A DNA stretch of 64,000 bases from Verrucomicrobiia bacterium (GCA_020849895.1 JADZFN010000066.1:1-64000), one strand, 5' to 3'. Positions 1 to 8,610 are shown, counted from the first letter of the stretch. Notes: generated by a model not told the origin, from the sequence alone. Made by a program: numbers and translations.

Positions 1-224
1 GGCCAAATCCAGCGTTGCCTCGGCGCTCAAAGCCCGCTGCGGGGATTCTCGCGCCTCGGCGCCTTGGCTTTGGCCAAAATGGCCTCTCGCAGAGGGCAGT
101 CGAATTTTCAAACACCCTCTGAGGGCGAGGGAGGGTTCGCGCCACGAGGGCGCCGAGGCGAGGCGGACCGCCGGCCGTCGCCGGTCGCGCTGCGAAGAAA
201 ACGGCTTGCACAGCAGGGGCTCTG
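1..224. other. Upstream non-coding stretch before the first gene
   Basis: I see no convincing gene here. The stretch holds a repeated 9-mer (CCTCGGCGC near 19 and 55) and an inverted motif at about 64-78 in which TTGG and CCAA flank a short loop. A related motif occurs upstream of rpsB near 19283. It probably carries the promoter of the oxidoreductase gene at 225, but no convincing -35/-10 pair is visible. Confidence 0.4.
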
Positions 225-1502
225 ATGATTGGCTTCTCCGCCATGAGTTCCCCAAAAATCACCCGTTACGCCCTCGTCGGTTGCGGCGGACGTGGAATCG
301 GCATGTTCGCGCAGCCAATCGTCAAGAACTTCGCTTCTACCGCCGTGTTGGTCGGCATCTGTGACGTCAATGAAGGGCGTATGGCCTACCTGAACCGGGC
401 CCTCGGAACGAAAGCGCCCGCCTTCAAGGATTTCGACCGCATGTTGAAGGAGACCAAGCCCGACGTGGTCATCATCGCCACGAAAGATTCGCTTCATCAC
501 GAGTTTATCCTTAAGTCGTTCGAGGCGGGCTGCGACGCGATCTCCGAGAAGCCGATGACGACCGACGACGAGAAGTGCCGGGCCATCCTTGCCGCCGAAA
601 AGAAAACGGGGCGGAAAGTGACGGTGACCTTCAACTACCGCTTCGTGCCGTATGTGACCCGGATCCGCGAACTGCTCGCCAAGAAGACGATCGGGAAGAT
701 CCTGTCGGTGGATTTCAACTACCAGCTCGACCGCAAGCACGGCGCCGACTATTTCCGGCGCTGGCATCGCCGCAAGGAGAACTCCGGCGGACTGCTCGTC
801 CACAAAAGCACGCACCACTTCGACCTCGTGAACTGGCTCCTCGGCCAGGAGCCGACGGAGGTGTTCGCCTACGGATCGCTGCAATTTTACGGCCCGACGC
901 GCAAGGAGCGCGGCAAGAACTGCCGCACCTGCAAGCATACGAAGACCTGTGAGTTTTACTACGACATCACCGCTCCGACGGCGGTGGGCGCGCTCATTGA
1001 CAACAACGCGCTCTACGCGAAGGTGGAACACTACGACGGCTACCAGCGCGACGGCTGCGTCTTCGATCCCGAGATCGACATTGAGGACACGATGAATCTC
1101 GTCGTGCGCTACTCGAAGGGCGCGCAGATGTCCTATTCGCTCAACGCCCACTGCATCTACGAAGGATGGCGCATGGCGTTCAACGGTACCGAAGGACGGC
1201 TCGAATGCAGCGAGTGGCACAGCGGTCCCTACGTGGTGTCGGACCAACAGCCGCAGAACATCCTCATTTACCGGCCGGACAAGTCGGTGGAAACGATCGG
1301 CGTGCTCGTGGACCACAGCAGCGGCCACGGCGGCGGCGACGCCCGCCTCCACAAGATGCTCTTTGATCAGCCGCAGCCGGACCCGCTCGGCCACATGGCT
1401 TCCTCGCGCGCCGGCGCGATGTCCATCCTCACCGGCGTTGCGGCGAACCATTCCCTCGCGAGCGGGAAACCGATCCGCCTCGCCGACCTCCTCAAAGGCT
1501 AA
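225..1502 (+). CDS. Gfo/Idh/MocA family NAD(P)-dependent oxidoreductase
   Basis: A 425-residue predicted cytoplasmic dehydrogenase acting on a sugar, inositol or related polyol; the substrate is unknown. The Rossmann motif GCGGRGIG lies near residues 20-27. The family motif SEKP, with its catalytic lysine, is near residue 109. The C-terminal half is the usual mixed alpha/beta substrate domain. An unusual cysteine cluster, CRTCKHTKTC, sits near residues 237-246 and looks like a metal-binding insertion. The protein is longer than the common 330-380 residues. The ATG at 225 is preceded by AGGGG five bases upstream and is preferred over the internal ATG at 243. It could share a transcript with the membrane protein that starts 18 bases downstream. 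The family assignment is firm and the substrate is not. Confidence 0.9.
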   Translation: MIGFSAMSSPKITRYALVGCGGRGIGMFAQPIVKNFASTAVLVGICDVNEGRMAYLNRALGTKAPAFKDFDRMLKETKPDVVIIATKDSLHHEFILKSFEAGCDAISEKPMTTDDEKCRAILAAEKKTGRKVTVTFNYRFVPYVTRIRELLAKKTIGKILSVDFNYQLDRKHGADYFRRWHRRKENSGGLLVHKSTHHFDLVNWLLGQEPTEVFAYGSLQFYGPTRKERGKNCRTCKHTKTCEFYYDITAPTAVGALIDNNALYAKVEHYDGYQRDGCVFDPEIDIEDTMNLVVRYSKGAQMSYSLNAHCIYEGWRMAFNGTEGRLECSEWHSGPYVVSDQQPQNILIYRPDKSVETIGVLVDHSSGHGGGDARLHKMLFDQPQPDPLGHMASSRAGAMSILTGVAANHSLASGKPIRLADLLKG

Positions 1503-1520
1503 CCTTTCCGACGGGGAAAC

Positions 1521-2282
1521 ATGACCCCGTGGCCGCAGCCTCCTTCCGCATCGGACGCGACAGCCTCCACGTCCTGCGGAGCGCTTTCGGCCGGAGCGCT
1601 TGCGCTGTTTTTCGTCTTCGCCGCGCTCGCCGCCGCGTTGTGGTTTGCGCCGTTGCGAGAACACCTTGCCCAGGTGCGCGAGATCAAGGAGGCGATCCGC
1701 GAATTCGGTCCGATGGGGCAGGGGATTTTCGTGGCTGGCACGGCGCTGCTGGTCGCGTTCGGCGTCCCGCGACTCCTCTTTTGCCCCATTGGCGGCATGG
1801 CGTTCGGTTTTGCGGAAGGCCTTGTCTGGACGCAGGCCGCCACGCTGGCCGGTTACTACGGCACGTTCCTTTTCGTTCGATGGGGCGGGCGCACGCGTGT
1901 CCTGCGCCGCCACCCCGGCATCGCCCGCGCGCACGAAGTGCTCGGCATTCATCCGGTCCTCAACCTCTTCCTCATCCGCCAGCTTCCGATCAGCGGCCTG
2001 TTGGTAAACCTTTTCATGGGAGTGACGAACATCCGTCACCGCCACTTCCTCTTCGGCACTCTCTTCGGCCTTCTTCCGGAAGCGATTCCACTGACGCTTG
2101 TCGGCAGCAGCGCCGGAAAATTCGATCCGCGCCTCACGACGCTTTACGCGGTCGTCGGCGTCGCGGCATTGGCCCTTTTCCTGGGCGGCTCCTGGTGGCT
2201 TTCGCGCCGTTCGCGGGTTTTCGCGTTTCTGCGTGGCGAGATCGCGACGATCGAAAAGAATGAAAAACTCGCGTCGCGATGA
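1521..2282 (+). CDS. TVP38/TMEM64-type (VTT domain) membrane protein
   Basis: A 253-residue integral inner-membrane protein of the VTT (SNARE-associated/DedA-related) superfamily. Known bacterial relatives act in envelope homeostasis and lipid or undecaprenyl-phosphate transport; this member's substrate is unknown. There is an N-terminal membrane segment near residues 23-42. The conserved VTT core follows: a glycine-rich re-entrant stretch (PIGGMAFGFAEG, about residues 90-101) and LIRQLPISG with the conserved arginine near 153-161. A last membrane segment lies near residues 210-230. It is 18 bases downstream of the oxidoreductase and 69 bases upstream of tatC, so the three may be cotranscribed. 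It is only distantly related to the DedA gene at 8711. Confidence 0.85.
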   Translation: MTPWPQPPSASDATASTSCGALSAGALALFFVFAALAAALWFAPLREHLAQVREIKEAIREFGPMGQGIFVAGTALLVAFGVPRLLFCPIGGMAFGFAEGLVWTQAATLAGYYGTFLFVRWGGRTRVLRRHPGIARAHEVLGIHPVLNLFLIRQLPISGLLVNLFMGVTNIRHRHFLFGTLFGLLPEAIPLTLVGSSAGKFDPRLTTLYAVVGVAALALFLGGSWWLSRRSRVFAFLRGEIATIEKNEKLASR

Positions 2283-2351
2283 GGGCGGCGCGGGGTCAAG
2301 GAGGCGCGGCGCCCTTGCGCGATTACGAGGAGGCTCATAAGCTGACGGCGC

Positions 2352-3143
2352 ATGAGCGAATCCTCCCAGAATGAAGGGCCCCGGATGACGGTCGAGACGG
2401 CGGAAGGCCCCGTAAAGACGCTGCTGGGGCATCTCGAGGACCTGCGCTGGCTGCTGGTGAAGGTCGCCGGCACGGTGTTCGTGGCGTGGACGGCCAGTTT
2501 CTACTTCGGTCCCTATATCCTCTGGTTTCTCCAGCAGCCTTTGAAATGGAGCGGGATTGAGGATCCCCAGAAGTTTCTGAAGGTATTCGGCCCGGCGGAC
2601 GCTTTTGCAATCTCCGTGCAACTGGCGCTTTACGCAGGTGTCGTTCTGGCTTCCCCGCTCCTGATCTATTTTCTCGCCGCTTACATCTTTCCGGCGCTGA
2701 CGCGCACGGAGCGGCGGCACGTCACGCCGGCGCTCTGGATCGGCATCCCGTTTTTTCTGGGAGGCGTTTTCTTCTGCTACTTCCTGGTGCTGCCGCCGTG
2801 CCTTCGGATCGCGCGAGAATTTGCGAACTGGCTGAGGGTTGATGCGGATTTCTGGACGGTGGAAAGCTATGTGAGTTTCACCACGAAATTCATGCTCGGA
2901 ATGGGGGTCGCGTTCGAGATGCCGCTCGTGCTGTTGGCCCTGGTGCGCTTCGGAGTGCTCGACCATGCGAAGCTTCGAAAGGCCCGCCCCTACGTGATCG
3001 TGCTGAACTTCATCCTCGGCGCGGTGCTGACAACTCCCGAGGTGTTCACTCAGCTCGTCATGGCGATTCCGCTCACCCTCATGTATGAGGGCGTGATCTG
3101 GATCGCCTGGTTCATGGAATGGAGACGGACTCGGCAAGGCTGA
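2352..3143 (+). CDS. tatC: Sec-independent protein translocase TatC
   Basis: The multi-spanning receptor of the twin-arginine translocase, which recognises RR signal peptides of folded proteins and exports them with TatA/TatB. The 263-residue protein has the TatC hallmark near the N-terminus (LLGHLEDLRW, about residues 25-34, with the conserved glutamate). Several membrane segments follow, then the conserved FALL-equivalent FGPADAFAISV near residues 79-89 and FEMPLVLLALVRFG near 192-205. The length is normal. No tatA or tatB is adjacent, so the partners must be encoded elsewhere. The internal ATG at 2385 (preceded by AAGGG) is an alternative start that would remove 11 poorly conserved residues. 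The gene ends 51 bases before the convergent CBS-domain gene. Confidence 0.95.
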   Translation: MSESSQNEGPRMTVETAEGPVKTLLGHLEDLRWLLVKVAGTVFVAWTASFYFGPYILWFLQQPLKWSGIEDPQKFLKVFGPADAFAISVQLALYAGVVLASPLLIYFLAAYIFPALTRTERRHVTPALWIGIPFFLGGVFFCYFLVLPPCLRIAREFANWLRVDADFWTVESYVSFTTKFMLGMGVAFEMPLVLLALVRFGVLDHAKLRKARPYVIVLNFILGAVLTTPEVFTQLVMAIPLTLMYEGVIWIAWFMEWRRTRQG

Positions 3144-3194
3144 AAAACGCCACGCTCAAGGAAGCCGCCCTTTCCGTTCCGCGAAGAACATCCG

Positions 3195-4142
3195 TCAGAG
3201 GTCGGCCCGGCCGAGATAATGGCGGAGCACGTCCTCGGCGGTGATGATTCCGATGTCGCGCCCCTCGGCGTCCTGGACGAAGCCCATCGGCGTGTGGGCG
3301 ACGAGGAGGCGGGTGAGCACTTGAGGCAGCTCGGTGGAATCCATGAGGCGCGGGGCGGGGCGCTCGCCGATCCCCGTGTCGAAAAGGAGGTCGTAGGCGT
3401 TGCGAACGCCCGACCACTTTTCGGGGCGCGAGGCGTGAGCTACGGGCAGGCGCGCGAAACCGCTCGTGCGGGCGGCTTCGAGGCCTTCCGCCGCGCTCGC
3501 CCCGATGGAGAGCGTTCGAACTTCGGTGCGCGGCCTCATGACGTCGCGCGCGAGCGCCCCGCGTGTGTCGAGGATGCGCGCGATAAGGTTCTGTTGCTCG
3601 CCGCTGAGCGGAACGCCGCGCTCGTCGGCGCCGGCCAACGCCTTGATCTCCTCGCGTGTGACGCGCTCCTGAGATGATGCGGATTGGCCGCCGCGGGTGC
3701 GGACGACGACCCGGGTGAGAAAGTCGGCAAGTCGCACGAAGGGCCAAAGCAGAAGGGTCAGGACGAAAAGGAGAGGGGCGAAGCGGATGGCCAGTCGGTT
3801 GGGAAAACGCTCGAAGAGCGCCTTGGGGACCATCTCCCCATAGAGCCAGAGCGTGAACGCCATAAGGAGCACCGCCAGGACCGCGGCGGCGGCGCCCCAT
3901 TCGAGGAAGAAACAGCGGGCGACGAGGATGATGGTCGCGCTGTTGACGAGGAGGTTGCCGGAAATGACGAGTGACGCGAGGCGGCCAGGGTGGGCGATGA
4001 AGCGGACCAGCAGCGCCGCGCCGAGGGACCCGCGTTCGCGGAGGTGGCGAATGCGGCCCCAGTTCAGATTGGCGAGCGCCGCCTCCATCCCCGAGAAGAA
4101 GAAGGAGAGCAGGAGGCAGCAGGCGACGAGCAGCGCGGTCAT
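3195..4142 (-). CDS. CNNM transmembrane (DUF21) and CBS-pair protein
   Basis: A 315-residue inner-membrane protein of the CNNM/CorB-CorC family, whose studied members influence Mg2+/Co2+ export or resistance. The N-terminal half is the hydrophobic DUF21/CNNM domain: a first membrane segment at about residues 3-22 with the typical FFSGMEAAL motif, and a second hydrophobic block at about 55-110. The C-terminal half is a CBS pair (around MRPRTEVRTLSIG and GIITAEDVL). It stops after the second CBS motif and lacks the CorC_HlyC domain present in its neighbour. Its ATG overlaps the stop of the upstream gene by 4 bases (4139-4142), so the two are translationally coupled and probably form one transporter or a heteromer. 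Transport activity is inferred from the family. Confidence 0.88.
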   Translation of the reverse strand: MTALLVACCLLLSFFFSGMEAALANLNWGRIRHLRERGSLGAALLVRFIAHPGRLASLVISGNLLVNSATIILVARCFFLEWGAAAAVLAVLLMAFTLWLYGEMVPKALFERFPNRLAIRFAPLLFVLTLLLWPFVRLADFLTRVVVRTRGGQSASSQERVTREEIKALAGADERGVPLSGEQQNLIARILDTRGALARDVMRPRTEVRTLSIGASAAEGLEAARTSGFARLPVAHASRPEKWSGVRNAYDLLFDTGIGERPAPRLMDSTELPQVLTRLLVAHTPMGFVQDAEGRDIGIITAEDVLRHYLGRADL

Positions 4143-5377
4143 CGCCGCCTCCCTCGTTCATCGCGGACGAGGACGGCCTCGACGCGATTCCGGTTTGCGC
4201 GTTCGACTTGGAAGGACCACCCGCCATGGGCGCAGGCGTCGCCTGCGCGCGGAATTGCGCCGAGGCGGTCGGTGATCCAGCCGCCGAGGGTGTCGGCACC
4301 TTCGGCGGCGAGCTTCACGCCGAGGCGGTCCGAGACGCGGCGCAGCGAGGCGCTGCCGCGCGCCAGGAGGATGCCCTCTTCGATTTCTTCCCACGGAGGC
4401 GGGCTGTCGTCGTATTCATCGCTGATCTCGCCAAAAATCTCTTCGACGACGGCTTCCATGGTGATGAGACCATCCACACCGCCGAACTCGTCGAGGACGA
4501 GCGCGATCCGCTGCGGACCGCGGAGGAAGCTCTTGAGGAGCTCCAGGGCGCTCATGGTCTCCGGCACGAAGGCCGCCGGCTCGAAACAGGCGATCGGATC
4601 GGAATCTTTTTCGAGGAGGAACCGCCGGACGTTGAGAATCCCCACCACGGAATCGAGGGATCCGTCGCAGATGGGAAGCCGGCGATGACGGGACGCGATC
4701 GCCTCTGTTCGCATGCGGGCGAGGTCCCAGGCGACGTCCACGTAACGGATTTGCGTCCGCGGCGTCATCATTTCCCGCAGGTTGCGTTCGCCCAGTTGGA
4801 TCGCGTGCTCGATCAGTTTGCGTTCGGAGGGGCGCAAGGCGCCTTCGCGTGTCCCGAGGTCGAGGAGCGTGAGGTATTCCTCCTCGGTCAGTCCGGGGAG
4901 CGCCTGTCCGGAGCGGGGAACGAAGCGGCGCACCCAGCGGGCGGCGATCGCGTCCATCCGCTCGAAAAAGGGGCGGGCGCGTTCCGAGGCGCGCGCGATG
5001 AATGCCAGACAGCGCGCGGAGGGGCGTGCCGCGTCGTCGCGCACGAGCGCCTTGGGCAGCAGATCGCCGAATACGAGGAGGAGGACGGCGATCGCCGCGG
5101 GGAAGACCCACCACGGCCAACCTTGGGACTCGGTGAGCACTCCGAAGGCGGTCGCCGCGGCGAGCGTGAACGAGTTGATCGCGGTGGACGCGAAATGGAT
5201 CGGGCCGAGGAGACGGACGCGCGATGCCCGGTTTTTCACCTCAGTTTCGGAAGCGGCGCGCGCGAGTCGGAGACGGGTGGGGCCGCCGATTAAGATCGCT
5301 TCGCACGCAGCGATGCTTGAGGCGAGCCAGAGGCCCGCGAGGCTTGCGGCGGCGAAGATGGCCTTCACGATGAGCAT
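4139..5377 (-). CDS. HlyC/CorC family CNNM-CBS-CorC protein
   Basis: A 412-residue membrane protein with the full CNNM architecture. The transmembrane domain covers about residues 1-140. The CBS pair follows, with MTPRTQIRYVDV near 202-213 and FGGVDGLITMEAVVEE near 296-311. The C-terminal CorC_HlyC domain (about 335-405) carries the usual DTLGGWITDRLG motif. Family members take part in divalent cation efflux or resistance; the old name haemolysin does not imply toxin activity. It is the first gene of a two-gene unit with the shorter paralogue at 3195-4142, joined by an ATGA overlap. Confidence 0.9.
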   Translation of the reverse strand: MLIVKAIFAAASLAGLWLASSIAACEAILIGGPTRLRLARAASETEVKNRASRVRLLGPIHFASTAINSFTLAAATAFGVLTESQGWPWWVFPAAIAVLLLVFGDLLPKALVRDDAARPSARCLAFIARASERARPFFERMDAIAARWVRRFVPRSGQALPGLTEEEYLTLLDLGTREGALRPSERKLIEHAIQLGERNLREMMTPRTQIRYVDVAWDLARMRTEAIASRHRRLPICDGSLDSVVGILNVRRFLLEKDSDPIACFEPAAFVPETMSALELLKSFLRGPQRIALVLDEFGGVDGLITMEAVVEEIFGEISDEYDDSPPPWEEIEEGILLARGSASLRRVSDRLGVKLAAEGADTLGGWITDRLGAIPRAGDACAHGGWSFQVERANRNRVEAVLVRDERGRRR

Positions 5378-5741
5378 GGGTTCACGTTAGCCGGTCGGGA
5401 AGCCTTGGAAAAGCAGAAGCTGGTTTGTGGATATGCGATCTCAGGGCGCGCCAGATTTGTCCGCTGTGGATCGGAAACAACGAAACAGGAGTGGACGAAA
5501 CGGATCGAGAGGAACGCGGGGCCCTCTCATTCTGCTTCGCTCCTCTCGCTCCTTGCGACGTGGAGGACCGCTGTTCCCCTCGGCTCTGGATCAACGCTTG
5601 ACGAGGGCGGATGCGCGCGTCTTCTCTCCCTCTTCTTGTTTCTCGTCTGGTTTCTTCGAAAGACGCAACGAGAAGGTTGAAAAGTCGAGCTCCGAGCCCA
5701 AGGGGGTTGCCTTGCAGGACCGATTCTGGGAAAACACGAGC
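5378..5741. other. Intergenic region with pyrimidine-rich leader
   Basis: This 364-base stretch lies between divergent genes. The frame leading into the cupin gene is open, but its translation is arginine/serine-rich and resembles no domain, so I treat it as non-coding. A strongly pyrimidine-rich segment on the + strand lies at about 5620-5658, oriented with the downstream gene. Comparable tracts precede nuoH, the GT4 gene at 42477, rpsB and the DHOD-like gene. I saw no convincing sigma-70 promoter. Confidence 0.4.
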
Positions 5742-6200
5742 ATGATTCAAGGCGTTGAACTTAAGGAGTTGATCACCCATGTCGACGAGCGCGGTTTTTT
5801 CCGCGAACTCCTCCGGGCTTCCGACCCCTTCTTCGCCGGCGCTTTCGGCCAGTGGAGTCATTCCTTCATGTTGCCCGGCGTCGTCAAGGCATGGCACGTC
5901 CATAAAACTCAGGTGGATTGGTGGTATGTCCCCGTCGGGTTGCTCAAGATCGTTCTTCACGATCTCCGCGAGGGATCGGCCACGCGCGGCACGACGCAGG
6001 AGTGGCTCCTGGGCGATCTCCAACCGCCGCGCATTCTGAAGATTCCCGCCGGCGTCGCCCACGGTTGCAAGGTCCTCGCGGGTCCCGCGCATCTTTTTTA
6101 TGTCACCTCGAAGACGTATGACCTCGCCGAAGAAGGGCGCATCTCGCACGACGACCCGAAGATCGGTTACGACTGGCTGAGGCCGCCGGAGATTCGCTGA
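5742..6200 (+). CDS. RmlC-like dTDP-sugar epimerase-family cupin
   Basis: A 152-residue single-domain cupin resembling dTDP-4-dehydrorhamnose 3,5-epimerase relatives. Visible features are the family opening GVELKELITHVDERGFFREL, the AWHVHKTQ strand holding the histidine of the active site (about residues 47-54), and IPAGVAHGCKVL (about 103-114). It is shorter than true RmlC (about 180 residues), so it may act on another nucleotide sugar. It faces the epimerase/transferase cluster convergently, 16 bases apart, which supports a role in surface-glycan synthesis. An in-frame TTG at 5712, five bases after AGGGGG, would add 10 residues and is a real alternative start. The fold is confident and the substrate unknown. 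Confidence 0.8.
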   Translation: MIQGVELKELITHVDERGFFRELLRASDPFFAGAFGQWSHSFMLPGVVKAWHVHKTQVDWWYVPVGLLKIVLHDLREGSATRGTTQEWLLGDLQPPRILKIPAGVAHGCKVLAGPAHLFYVTSKTYDLAEEGRISHDDPKIGYDWLRPPEIR

Positions 6201-6216
6201 ACGCGCGCGCCTTCGG

Positions 6217-7305
6217 TCAGGCGGCCTTCTGCAGGATTCGAAGGATCCGCCGCGACGCGCCGAAGTTCAGGGGCGCCTTGCGCGCCGCCACCCTGGCACG
6301 AAAGGCGGGCGAGTCGAGGAGGCGGTCCGCCACGCGCCCGATCGCTGTCGGGCGCGTTCCGACGAGAAAGTTTTTTCCGGCGTCCACCAGACGCGTCCAC
6401 TCCGTCTCCTCCCGCAGGATGAGGCACGGGGTGTTCACTACGGCCGCCTCTTCCTGGATGCCGCCGGAATCGCTCAAGACGAACATCGCCCTTTGCATGA
6501 GCGCCATGAAGTCGAGGTTTCCGAGCGGATCGAGCACGCGGACGCCTGGCGCGAGACGGAGGCCGTGCTGCCTCAGGACGTTTCGCGTCCGAGGGTGCGC
6601 CGGGAACAGTACCGGGAGCCGTCGTGCGATTCGGCCCAGCGCTTCCATGAGGCGGGCGCAGCGCACGGGGTCGTCCGTGTTCTCCGCCCGGTGGATCGTC
6701 GCGAGGGCATATCGCTTCGGTTTTACGGCATACCAGCGGAGTCGCGCGCCGCTCGCGAGATGCATCGTCCTCCGCGCGGCGTCGAGTCCGGTGTTTCCGA
6801 CGAGGCGGACCTTCGCCCCGCGGATCCCCTCGGCGCGCAAATGGCGGACCGCTTCGGCATCGGGCGCGAAGAGCAGGTCTGCGACGTGGTCCACGAGGAT
6901 GCGATTGAGTTCCTCGGGCATCGCGCGGTTGAAGGAGCGGCAGCCGGCCTCGACGTGCACGACGCGGACGCGCAGCTTGGCGGCGACGAGGGCGCCTGCG
7001 AGCGTGGAGTTGGTATCGCCGAGCACGAGCGCCCACTCGGGTCGGAAACGCGTCGCGATTGGCTCCAGCCGTTCCAGCATCCGCGCGGTCTGGCCCCCCT
7101 GTCCTCCCGACCCTGCCTCGAGGAAGCGATCGGGCGCTCGAAGGCGCAGCTCGCGGAAGAAGATGCGATCCATGTTTTCGTCGTAATGCTGCCCCGTGTG
7201 GACGACGAGCTGGCGGAACTCCCGGTCGAGCAGGGGCAGAAGCGGCGAGAGCTTGACGATCTCCGGCCGCGTGCCGAGCACGGTGAGGATCCGGACGCGA
7301 CTCAT
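6217..7305 (-). CDS. wecB: Non-hydrolysing UDP-HexNAc 2-epimerase (WecB/WbpI type)
   Basis: A 362-residue cytoplasmic enzyme inverting C2 of a UDP-activated N-acetylhexosamine. All family landmarks are present: GTRPEIVKLSPL near the N-terminus, GDTNSTLAG, HVEAGCRS, MPEELNR, GNTGLDA, TIHRAENTDD, HPRT and SDSGGIQEEA. After the SGG motif it reads LREETEW, whereas E. coli-type WecB has a DTTERPE-like sequence. I recall the ETEW form from WbpI/WlbD enzymes that epimerise UDP-2,3-diacetamido-glucuronate. With a WbpD/WlbB-like acetyltransferase two genes upstream, a ManNAc(3NAc)A-type sugar is plausible. The ATG at 7305 overlaps the stop of the GT2 gene by 4 bases; a longer in-frame extension is only shadow of that gene. 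Confidence 0.92.
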   Translation of the reverse strand: MSRVRILTVLGTRPEIVKLSPLLPLLDREFRQLVVHTGQHYDENMDRIFFRELRLRAPDRFLEAGSGGQGGQTARMLERLEPIATRFRPEWALVLGDTNSTLAGALVAAKLRVRVVHVEAGCRSFNRAMPEELNRILVDHVADLLFAPDAEAVRHLRAEGIRGAKVRLVGNTGLDAARRTMHLASGARLRWYAVKPKRYALATIHRAENTDDPVRCARLMEALGRIARRLPVLFPAHPRTRNVLRQHGLRLAPGVRVLDPLGNLDFMALMQRAMFVLSDSGGIQEEAAVVNTPCLILREETEWTRLVDAGKNFLVGTRPTAIGRVADRLLDSPAFRARVAARKAPLNFGASRRILRILQKAA

Positions 7306-8030
7306 GCCCGGAGGGAGCCTGAGCGCAGGAGGAGACGCGCGATCAGGCGCAAGTGGGCGCGGATGACGCGCGCCGTTTTCATCTTCGATTCGCCGAAGCG
7401 GCGCACCGTGAGCACGGCAGGCGTTTCGGCGACGCGCAGGTCCTGTTTCAACGCCTTGAGCATCATCTCTGCGACACAGGTGAAATCGAAGGCGGGCGAG
7501 GCGATTCGGGAGACCGCCGCACGGCGGTACACCCGCGCCAGGGCGGTGAAGGTATAGATCCGCTTGCGGAGGATGAGGCGATACATCGCCGTCAGCGACC
7601 GGCTGAGAAACATGCGGTAGGCGGGAACGCCTTCCACGCGTCCTTCGGGGTGATAAGGCGAAACCGTGACGAGGTCGGCGCCTTTTTCCATTTCCTCCAG
7701 CATCGGCTCGAGGAGGGCGGGGTCGTAGGTGCAATCGCTGTCGAGGTTGGCGATCCATTCGCCTTTCGTCTCGGAGATCCCGGTGCGAATCGCGGCGCCG
7801 AGGTTCAGGTTCCGCTCATGGCGGACCACGCGCGTTCGGAGGCGCGATCCGAACGCCGTGCACAGGCGCGCATAGGTGTCGTCCCGGCTCCCGTCGTCCA
7901 CAAGGAGCAGATCCACCTCGCGCCCCGCGGCGGCGATGCGGTCGAGCACGGGGAGGAGGCGTTCGCGGAGTTGGGCGATGCCGTCCGCCTCGTTGTAGCA
8001 CGGCACCACCACGCTCAGGGTGGCGGGCAT
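7302..8030 (-). CDS. Family 2 glycosyltransferase (DPM1/polyprenyl-phosphate type)
   Basis: A 242-residue GT-A fold transferase that moves a sugar from a nucleotide donor, probably to a polyprenyl-phosphate or a growing glycan. The N-terminus has the GT2 signature SVVVPCYNEADGI (about residues 6-18), then LLVDDGSRDDT (about 42-52) and NLDSDCTYDP carrying the DxD-like metal site near residue 97. The C-terminus is basic with short hydrophobic patches and no clear membrane anchor. It is the middle gene of a tight three-gene unit: 4 bases after the acetyltransferase and overlapping the epimerase start by 4 bases. The family is firm; donor and acceptor are not predictable. Confidence 0.88.
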   Translation of the reverse strand: MPATLSVVVPCYNEADGIAQLRERLLPVLDRIAAAGREVDLLLVDDGSRDDTYARLCTAFGSRLRTRVVRHERNLNLGAAIRTGISETKGEWIANLDSDCTYDPALLEPMLEEMEKGADLVTVSPYHPEGRVEGVPAYRMFLSRSLTAMYRLILRKRIYTFTALARVYRRAAVSRIASPAFDFTCVAEMMLKALKQDLRVAETPAVLTVRRFGESKMKTARVIRAHLRLIARLLLRSGSLRA

Positions 8031-8034
8031 GGGG

Positions 8035-8610
8035 CTAATCGAGCGGTTCGAATTTCACTCGAAGTTTTTCGTGCGTCTTGGCGCACTTGAAGACGAGGTA
8101 ATCGGCCTCCGCCTCGACCGAAGTCATCTCGAATCCGTTGCGGCTGACGAATCCCTTGAGCCGCGCCGGGTTGCCGATGTAAAGCCCGTAAGGGAGCGTG
8201 TCCACGGTGATCACCGCGCCGGCGGCGATCATGCAGTATTCACCGAGCGTCACCCCGCACATCACGGTCGCGTTGGCGCCGACGGAACACCCGTGACGGA
8301 GCAAGGTCGGGACGACCTCCCAATCTTTCGTAAAGGCGCGCGGGCGGAAGTCGTTAGTGAAAGTGCAGTGCGGCCCGACGAAGACCTCGTCCTCGAGGGT
8401 CACTCCCTTGTAAATCGAGACGCCGTTCTGGACCTTCACTCCGTCGCCGATCACGACGCCGGTATCAATGTAGACGTCCTTGCTGATGACGCAGTTTTTG
8501 CCGATGCGCGATCCCTCCCGCACCTGAACCTGGTTCCAGATTTTTGTTCCCTCTCCGATCGCAGCGTGGGGGGACACCTCGGCCGACGAATGGATGAACA
8601 CCTTGGACAT
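8035..8610 (-). CDS. Left-handed beta-helix acetyltransferase (WbpD/WlbB-like)
   Basis: A 191-residue hexapeptide-repeat acyltransferase. The N-terminal three-quarters is a run of imperfect [LIV]-G-X4 repeats (for example AAIGEGTKIWNQVQV, IGKNCVISKDVYI, GVKVQNGVSIYKGVTL). The GPHCTFTNDFRPRAF loop matches UDP-2-acetamido-3-amino-2,3-dideoxy-glucuronate N-acetyltransferases, as does the later GYIGNPAR-like segment (YGLYIGNPARLKGFV). Such enzymes acetylate the 3-amino group of a UDP-sugar with acetyl-CoA. It leads the acetyltransferase - GT2 - epimerase operon. The remaining enzymes of that pathway (dehydrogenases WbpA and WbpB, aminotransferase WbpE) are not in this window, so the exact substrate is inferred. 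Confidence 0.87.
   Translation of the reverse strand: MSKVFIHSSAEVSPHAAIGEGTKIWNQVQVREGSRIGKNCVISKDVYIDTGVVIGDGVKVQNGVSIYKGVTLEDEVFVGPHCTFTNDFRPRAFTKDWEVVPTLLRHGCSVGANATVMCGVTLGEYCMIAAGAVITVDTLPYGLYIGNPARLKGFVSRNGFEMTSVEAEADYLVFKCAKTHEKLRVKFEPLD

Noticed and set aside
225..1502. The first gene as WbpB, partner of the WbpD/WbpI-like genes
   Set aside because: It belongs to the same superfamily but is about 100 residues longer, has a cysteine insertion, and sits in a different unit over 5 kb away.
108..3137. A 1009-codon open frame on the minus strand
   Set aside because: It lies antisense to the oxidoreductase, VTT protein and tatC. Its translation is rich in Arg, His and Glu with no domain pattern, as expected from a high-GC shadow frame.
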